A DNA stretch of 64,000 bases from contig JBCAML010000019.1 in the NCBI GenBank assembly GCA_038503075.1, forward strand, positions 124,001 to 188,000, given 5' to 3'. A model generated the notes under the pieces. That model did not search any database. It was given only the letters and a program-made list of their open reading frames with translations, and had not been told where the DNA came from. The translations under genes and the position numbers were made by a program. The DNA comes from Gyromitra esculenta (lineage: Eukaryota > Ascomycota > Pezizomycetes > Pezizales > Discinaceae). This document shows, piece after piece, positions 60,678-64,000 of the stretch (the stretch's first letter is position 1; each line of letters begins with the position of its first letter).

Positions 60678-63106
60678 ATTCTGATGGCGAGGAATTGGAC
60701 ATTAGGGTCGGCGGTGGGAATGATGATGGAGTGGAATAGATATCGCCTCAGACATTTTGTTGGAAGGTTCTTCGTAGGTTAGGGAGCTGCCATTGCTCGG
60801 TTGTAGGATGAGCTCCAGGCAGCTACATTAACGGAGATTTCTGAGATTCATTTGAGTAGTTGGCGGATTCCTGTGTCATAGATTGGCTGCTATCGAGTGC
60901 ACAATGTAATCACTGCTGAAAGATACTAACTCCCCGGTGAGGGTTACGGGGGCTCCATCTGCAACTATAAGGATCGTTAGAAATGATGATATGAGTCTAG
61001 AGCTAGTGTTCAGTGGTATTTAAGTACCAGGATGTGAGGGGAATACCGTAAAATTTGCTAAATCCGCACCCCGAGTAATATGCACCCTTCGATATTGAGT
61101 CCCCTATGCCTCCAATGCAAGTGGTATAGTTTGCACACACGCGTGCTCATGAGATTCTGTGGTACTCATCCTAGCTTGCCATTTTAAAAGTATCACCACC
61201 GATCACTCGGTCTAGCACGCCAGATCAGCCCTGACGTCAAACCTCAATATCCCAACCAATTGCCAAATACTAACTCGTAGGCCGCAAGCCGAATTTCGTT
61301 TAATAGGCCCCTGAGAATATTGAGTCTTGCTCTAGCCAGTTGTGGGCTGTACCTTACTAACAAACAAACGAATAAAACAAACTCCGAAATAAGGAATAAC
61401 GCATGGGGCTCGAACCTTCTAGAGAGAGAATAGTTTTCCAACTCTGTTCGCACTCCATTCGCCCCTGTCGGTGGCCTTAATTATTCCGGTCCTCGTACCT
61501 AGCTTGGTCGCGCTGTTCGCTTGCACATACATGCGTCCTCCTTGCTCATGTCGGCAATTTCGCTCATACTTATAGCCAGCCTCACGCTGACCTTGCTCAC
61601 GGCAATATTCCCTTGCCTTGTCGACCTGCATCACGGCGGTGAGGTTCCTCGTACCTAGTCTACATATTCACAAGCACAAACCCTTCGTGGTTCTACTTTT
61701 CGCGCCGGAAGTCTTCCTTCGGTTGGCCCTGCCACGTCTTCAATTGCGCGTTGCTCTGGGTAGAGTCTCCTCGGCTCAAATGCCGCTGGGGTAGAAAATT
61801 TTTCGGCATCTGGCGGACTTTAACTGGATCAAAAGTTCAAATCCAATGTTGTGACATCAACACAGGATATGAAATAGTGTCGAATCCGGACCTGTATTAT
61901 AAGCATTTGTCCAGCAGACCAAGAAAAAAATTTCACATTTTAAATTAAAATCGATGAGGTGCTCAGGGGTCCAAAGATGCACACGATAAAAAGACTAACT
62001 AATTATTTGGTGTTGAGCGTTGGATCACGGGGGGGAGGGGAGCGCTACATTCCGTCAGAGGTCAAGCTGCCATTGGATAATCCTCAACAACCGAATTGCA
62101 CTTCAATTGTAACTAGCACTTTTCCGGACGGGTGCGAGTACGTGTTAAATTGCAAAAGACTAGTCCCGAGCGAGGCCCAACCAACACGCTAGTGAGGCAA
62201 AGAAAATTGTCACATAAAACGTGAATCTCAATCGTCAACACCAAGATGTCCCAAGCGCATTGAGGTGTAAACTATATGTGCAGCTGGATGCTCAATATGA
62301 AGAGTTCCGGGGATGTTACATCCTCAAACGTTGTTTTCGTTGTAGTACAAACTCCTCCATTGCCCAACCAACAATTGTATCAGATAGCGTATTTGAATGG
62401 AATATACACCTTCCACCGAGTATATTCTCCGGCGAAATCTGCGTCTGTTATAGTTGGGGCTGGGGTGTTTGAGGTCGGAATGCAAGCGTGTTCGAGAGGA
62501 AATTTTAGGTCATGCCGACAGGATCCAGCGGGGACGAGGAAGTCACGAGAGTCAAGGTTGAGAGCCCTCGAGGGGGCAGTTGACGGTAGCAACTGCTCTA
62601 ATAAGGCGTCAGGGCGGGAGGACCCGAGAAATTGGGTCCAGATCCCAGGATCGATAATCTCGAAGTGTTTGCCGGTTTCTTCCAGAACACCCCACAAATC
62701 CAAGAGGATGCACACACAATCCACATTAGCAATGGCATCACGTGGCAGAGACCCTGGACGCAGGGTCGTTTGGGCTTGGCGCAGGGATCGAGCTCATCAG
62801 CCGCCGAGGCGCTCAAGCTTTATTGAAAACGAATCCAATGGGCCCAGCTCGCACCACTGTATGCGACACAGCGCCCTCGTGACAGTCTTTCGAGTGAGCT
62901 TTTATGCTGCTTCAGAGAAATTACCAGCACACAGCCTAACGGCAAAAAATCAGTGCACGAACTGGTTCATAACTCATGACCCCCCCGCATTTTTTTTCTC
63001 CTCTTTTCTCTTCCACAACACCCATCGTTCTCTATTTGTTTTTTGCCTCTGCAGCAAAATACACTCGCTTATTATCCAGGCCATCCATTTATCCCCTAAC
63101 ATCCGT
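60678..63106. other. Gene-poor stretch before the acidic orphan gene
   Basis: No gene is supported. Between 62276 and 63106 the plus strand happens to be open in the frame of the downstream gene, and the minus strand is also open (62380-62724, including a DCVCILLDLWGVLEETGKHF stretch). Neither shows a known domain, and one could be an unrecognised gene. A G-run (62028-62040) is the only simple-sequence mark. Confidence 0.45.
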
Positions 63107-63784
63107 ATGGACATGATGTCTAATTTGCAGACTTTGAGCTCCAATACCTCCTTCAGAGAGCTTCTCAGAAAGTTCCGTCAGGAGAAAGCTTCCTCATCCT
63201 CGTTCATGTCATGGCTCAGTATGTTTTTTTTTCCTTTCGTTTTTAGCCTTCCCCCCCCCTCAGAAACAATGCTAATAAGAAATAAAGATCCCACAGAGGA
63301 TCCATCATCATCCTCTTCCTTTTGGTGGGAGAATAACTTCGAAGCTGCCTCTGAGGATTCTTCTACATATGTCACTTCCCCACGGGGAGAATGTGGCACT
63401 GAGAAACCATATAACGCCTCCTCGTCTCCCCATTGGCTCGCTTATGAAGACCAAGACACTGTCTCGCTCAGCTGCTCGTCTTCCGATGAGGAAGGCTCTT
63501 ACGAAGCGTCCATTTCATCAGCCTCATCAGTATATTCTGACGAAGAAGACGAAAAATATTTTATCGAAGAAGAAGAAGAAGGAGAGTATTTGGACCAGGA
63601 ATACTACGAGGAGGATGAAACGTATCTTTCTGCACTAGGCTGGTGGAAAGTCTACCGATCTGGTTGGTGGGAAGATTCCGAGGGTGCCTTGACACACTTC
63701 GACGATACATACGTCGAATACCGCTACTCAGCCCTTCTCCCATCCATCCCGGAAAGCAATCTGGAAGAGGCCACCTCGCCTTGA
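63107..63784 (+). CDS. Acidic, serine-rich orphan protein
   Basis: I do not recognise it. Two exons (63107-63218 and 63297-63784) around a textbook intron (GTATGT, branch GCTAATA, CACAG) close in phase and give 199 aa. The start MDMMSNLQTLSSNTSFRELLRKFRQEK forms a short basic amphipathic segment. A Ser-rich linker (PSSSSSFWWENNF) and a Ser/Glu/Asp-rich middle follow, with a run of acidic residues (EDEKYFIEEEEEGEYLDQEYYEEDE), and finally a Trp/Tyr-rich end (LGWWKVYRSGWWEDSEGALTHFDDTYVEYRY). The frame is open upstream to 62276, but that extension spans a poly-T tract and lacks sense. The CT-rich leader with AACATCCGT before the ATG fits a fungal start. There is no signal peptide. Confidence 0.6.
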   Translation: MDMMSNLQTLSSNTSFRELLRKFRQEKASSSSFMSWLSMFFFPFVFSLPPPSETMLIRNKDPTEDPSSSSSFWWENNFEAASEDSSTYVTSPRGECGTEKPYNASSSPHWLAYEDQDTVSLSCSSSDEEGSYEASISSASSVYSDEEDEKYFIEEEEEGEYLDQEYYEEDETYLSALGWWKVYRSGWWEDSEGALTHFDDTYVEYRYSALLPSIPESNLEEATSP

Positions 63785-63865
63785 GCCATATACATTGCAA
63801 CGATTTTTATTTATTTATCCGAGGATTTTTTTTTGTCGAAATATCCCTACCATACCCACCCGCGC

Positions 63866-63895
63866 GCACGCTGCTCGGCTGGAAAAGCAGCGTGC
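63866..63895. repeat. GC-rich hairpin in the 3' flank of the orphan gene
   Basis: GCACGCTGCT pairs with AGCAGCGTGC around a ten-base loop, and pairing continues outward with one mismatch. It lies about 80 bases after the stop codon. Confidence 0.6.
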
Positions 63896-64000
63896 GTGCC
63901 ACCAAAACGGCGGATATAACGGTTATTATTCCGGATCTATCTGTCGTACGTTACATTAACCAGCGCGTTTCCCGATTTTGAGAGCCTTCCCAGGGCTCTA

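Noticed and set aside
61390..61430. Box-B-like GGTTCGAGCCC on the minus strand
   Set aside because: The T stem fails and there is no matching acceptor; not a tRNA.
62276..63106. N-terminal extension of the acidic orphan frame (277 codons)
   Set aside because: Low-coherence translation through a poly-T tract and a typical CT-rich leader; the conserved-looking composition begins at the Met at 63107.

Overview
This window looks like nuclear DNA of a filamentous ascomycete (Pezizomycotina). Protein genes are split by short introns (about 45-105 bases, GT..AG, often with a CTAA(T/C)-type branch site). The gene set is fungal: a fungal-type ATG2, NUP85, a fungal indoleamine 2,3-dioxygenase, an alcohol-oxidase-like GMC enzyme, a proteinase-K-type subtilisin, an F-box protein and a HeLo/pseudokinase relic. 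There is no bacterial operon structure, and no CRISPR or rRNA was seen. The lineage within Pezizomycotina cannot be fixed from sequence alone.

Layout. 0-9.4 kb: a VOC/glyoxalase-fold gene (minus), an eight-exon indoleamine 2,3-dioxygenase (minus), a pogo-like MITE and a 27-bp perfect foldback. 9.4-12.3 kb: an orphan secreted-protein candidate and an F-box gene (both minus). 12.3-17.8 kb: a gene-poor stretch with several palindromes and a MITE-like foldback. 17.8-23.6 kb: a DUF924 gene (plus), an intron-containing tRNA-Thr(UGU) (minus), a secreted protein built of four four-cysteine modules (minus) and a secreted type-B carboxylesterase (minus). 23.6-29.3 kb: a gene desert. 29.3-34.4 kb: a secreted subtilisin (plus) and an alcohol-oxidase-like GMC oxidoreductase (minus). 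37.3-38.7 kb: a seven-helix membrane protein (minus). 38.7-47.3 kb: largely empty and rich in simple sequence, with two small divergent leader-bearing ORFs at 45.2-45.8 kb. 47.3-58.3 kb: two long housekeeping genes in divergent orientation, ATG2 (minus) and NUP85 (plus). 58.3-64 kb: a decayed HeLo/pseudokinase gene and a two-exon acidic orphan gene.

Exon models for the IDO, DUF924, cysteine-module protein, esterase, subtilisin, GMC enzyme, ATG2, NUP85 and 63.1-kb orphan genes were built by hand, and reading phases close exactly. The seven-helix gene also closes, but with two weak donor sites. The genes do not form an evident metabolic cluster. Housekeeping genes (ATG2, NUP85, DUF924) sit beside secreted or accessory genes (protease, esterase, cysteine-rich protein, orphans) separated by repeat-bearing deserts. 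That arrangement is common in fungal accessory regions, but no shared pathway is claimed.
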